Source: Eublepharis macularius (taxonomy: Eukaryota; Chordata; Lepidosauria; Squamata; Eublepharidae). Taken from it: a stretch of 64,000 nucleotides of DNA. Positions 63,741 to 64,000 of this stretch are shown in pieces. Made by a program: the position numbers and the translations under genes. The notes below the pieces were generated by a model. The model had not been told where the DNA came from. It made no database searches and was given only the letters and a program-made list of their open reading frames with translations. The stretch is taken from assembly GCF_028583425.1 (NCBI RefSeq), contig NC_072790.1, positions 210,530,897 to 210,594,896 of the forward strand, in the 5' to 3' direction. How positions within the stretch are numbered: position 1 is the stretch's first letter; each line of letters starts with the position of its first letter.

Positions 63741-64000
63741 TGATGGCCTCTGCCTTTCAGCGCCTGTTGTTCTTTGAAAGTTACTGTGTTTTTGATCAGT
63801 GAACCATGGATACCACATTACCATCATCCTTTGTGTTTGTCCCTCAATCTACTTTAATTTCAGAGCTCCATAATATTGTTTCATGCCATACCCAAAACTT
63901 GGTACAGCACTGGCAAAGAAATGTTAGGGGTTGCTGCCATGCCATCAACACAGGAGAAAGTTACATTTCGTTCATAACTTCCTACACCAGTCATTCTTCT
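63741..64000. other. No feature seen
   Basis: Unique-looking sequence to the window edge. Confidence 0.35.

Overview
The window looks like vertebrate, probably squamate (lizard, possibly gecko), genomic DNA. The evidence is a mixed load of L1, L2-like and CR1 LINEs, Penelope-like elements (PLEs) with GIY-YIG endonuclease domains, a SINE derived from 5S rRNA, and hAT-type and other short inverted-repeat DNA elements. The species is an inference. No intact host protein-coding gene was found. The only host-derived coding sequence recognised is an intronless, broken copy of HAUS8 (augmin complex subunit 8) on the minus strand near 11.2-11.9 kb.

Layout. 0-12 kb is mostly unassigned DNA with two SINE copies, two minisatellites (5.83-6.69 kb and 7.26-7.87 kb), a CTTC microsatellite and the HAUS8 retrocopy. 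12-23 kb holds PLE and hAT fragments, several L2-like 3' ends, an L2-like endonuclease region, a CR1 fragment and palindromic elements, including a 362-bp near-perfect hairpin made from PLE ends. 23.4-33.1 kb is a three-level nest: an L2-like LINE split by a PLE with inverted arms, which is itself split by an almost complete 6.1-kb L1. 33-35.7 kb has an L2-like tail split by a second L1 lineage, a solo hammerhead-like unit and a 72-bp L1. 37-46 kb has two non-autonomous hAT elements and a 5'-truncated L1. 45.97-52.65 kb is one L1 inserted into the tail of another. 56.8-59.65 kb is a second PLE lineage, and 60.2-63.74 kb is an L2-like LINE. Each of these two carries a full-length copy of a 1.5-kb element that encodes an L1-type ORF1 protein but has no ORF2. 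The second also carries a hAT element.

These are mobile elements, not a pathway. The L1 copies encode the machinery (ORF1 RNA-binding protein; ORF2 endonuclease and reverse transcriptase) that the ORF1-only elements and the retrocopy would be expected to borrow, and the hAT elements would need a transposase from elsewhere. Insertion order follows from nesting and exact target-site duplications: L2-like elements are oldest, then PLEs, then L1, ORF1-only and hAT insertions.

The strongest candidates for something undescribed are the ORF1-only (half-L1-like) family, supported by two independent full-length insertions, and the PLE-derived hairpins with facing hammerhead-like motifs whose stem III is a self-complementary tetranucleotide.
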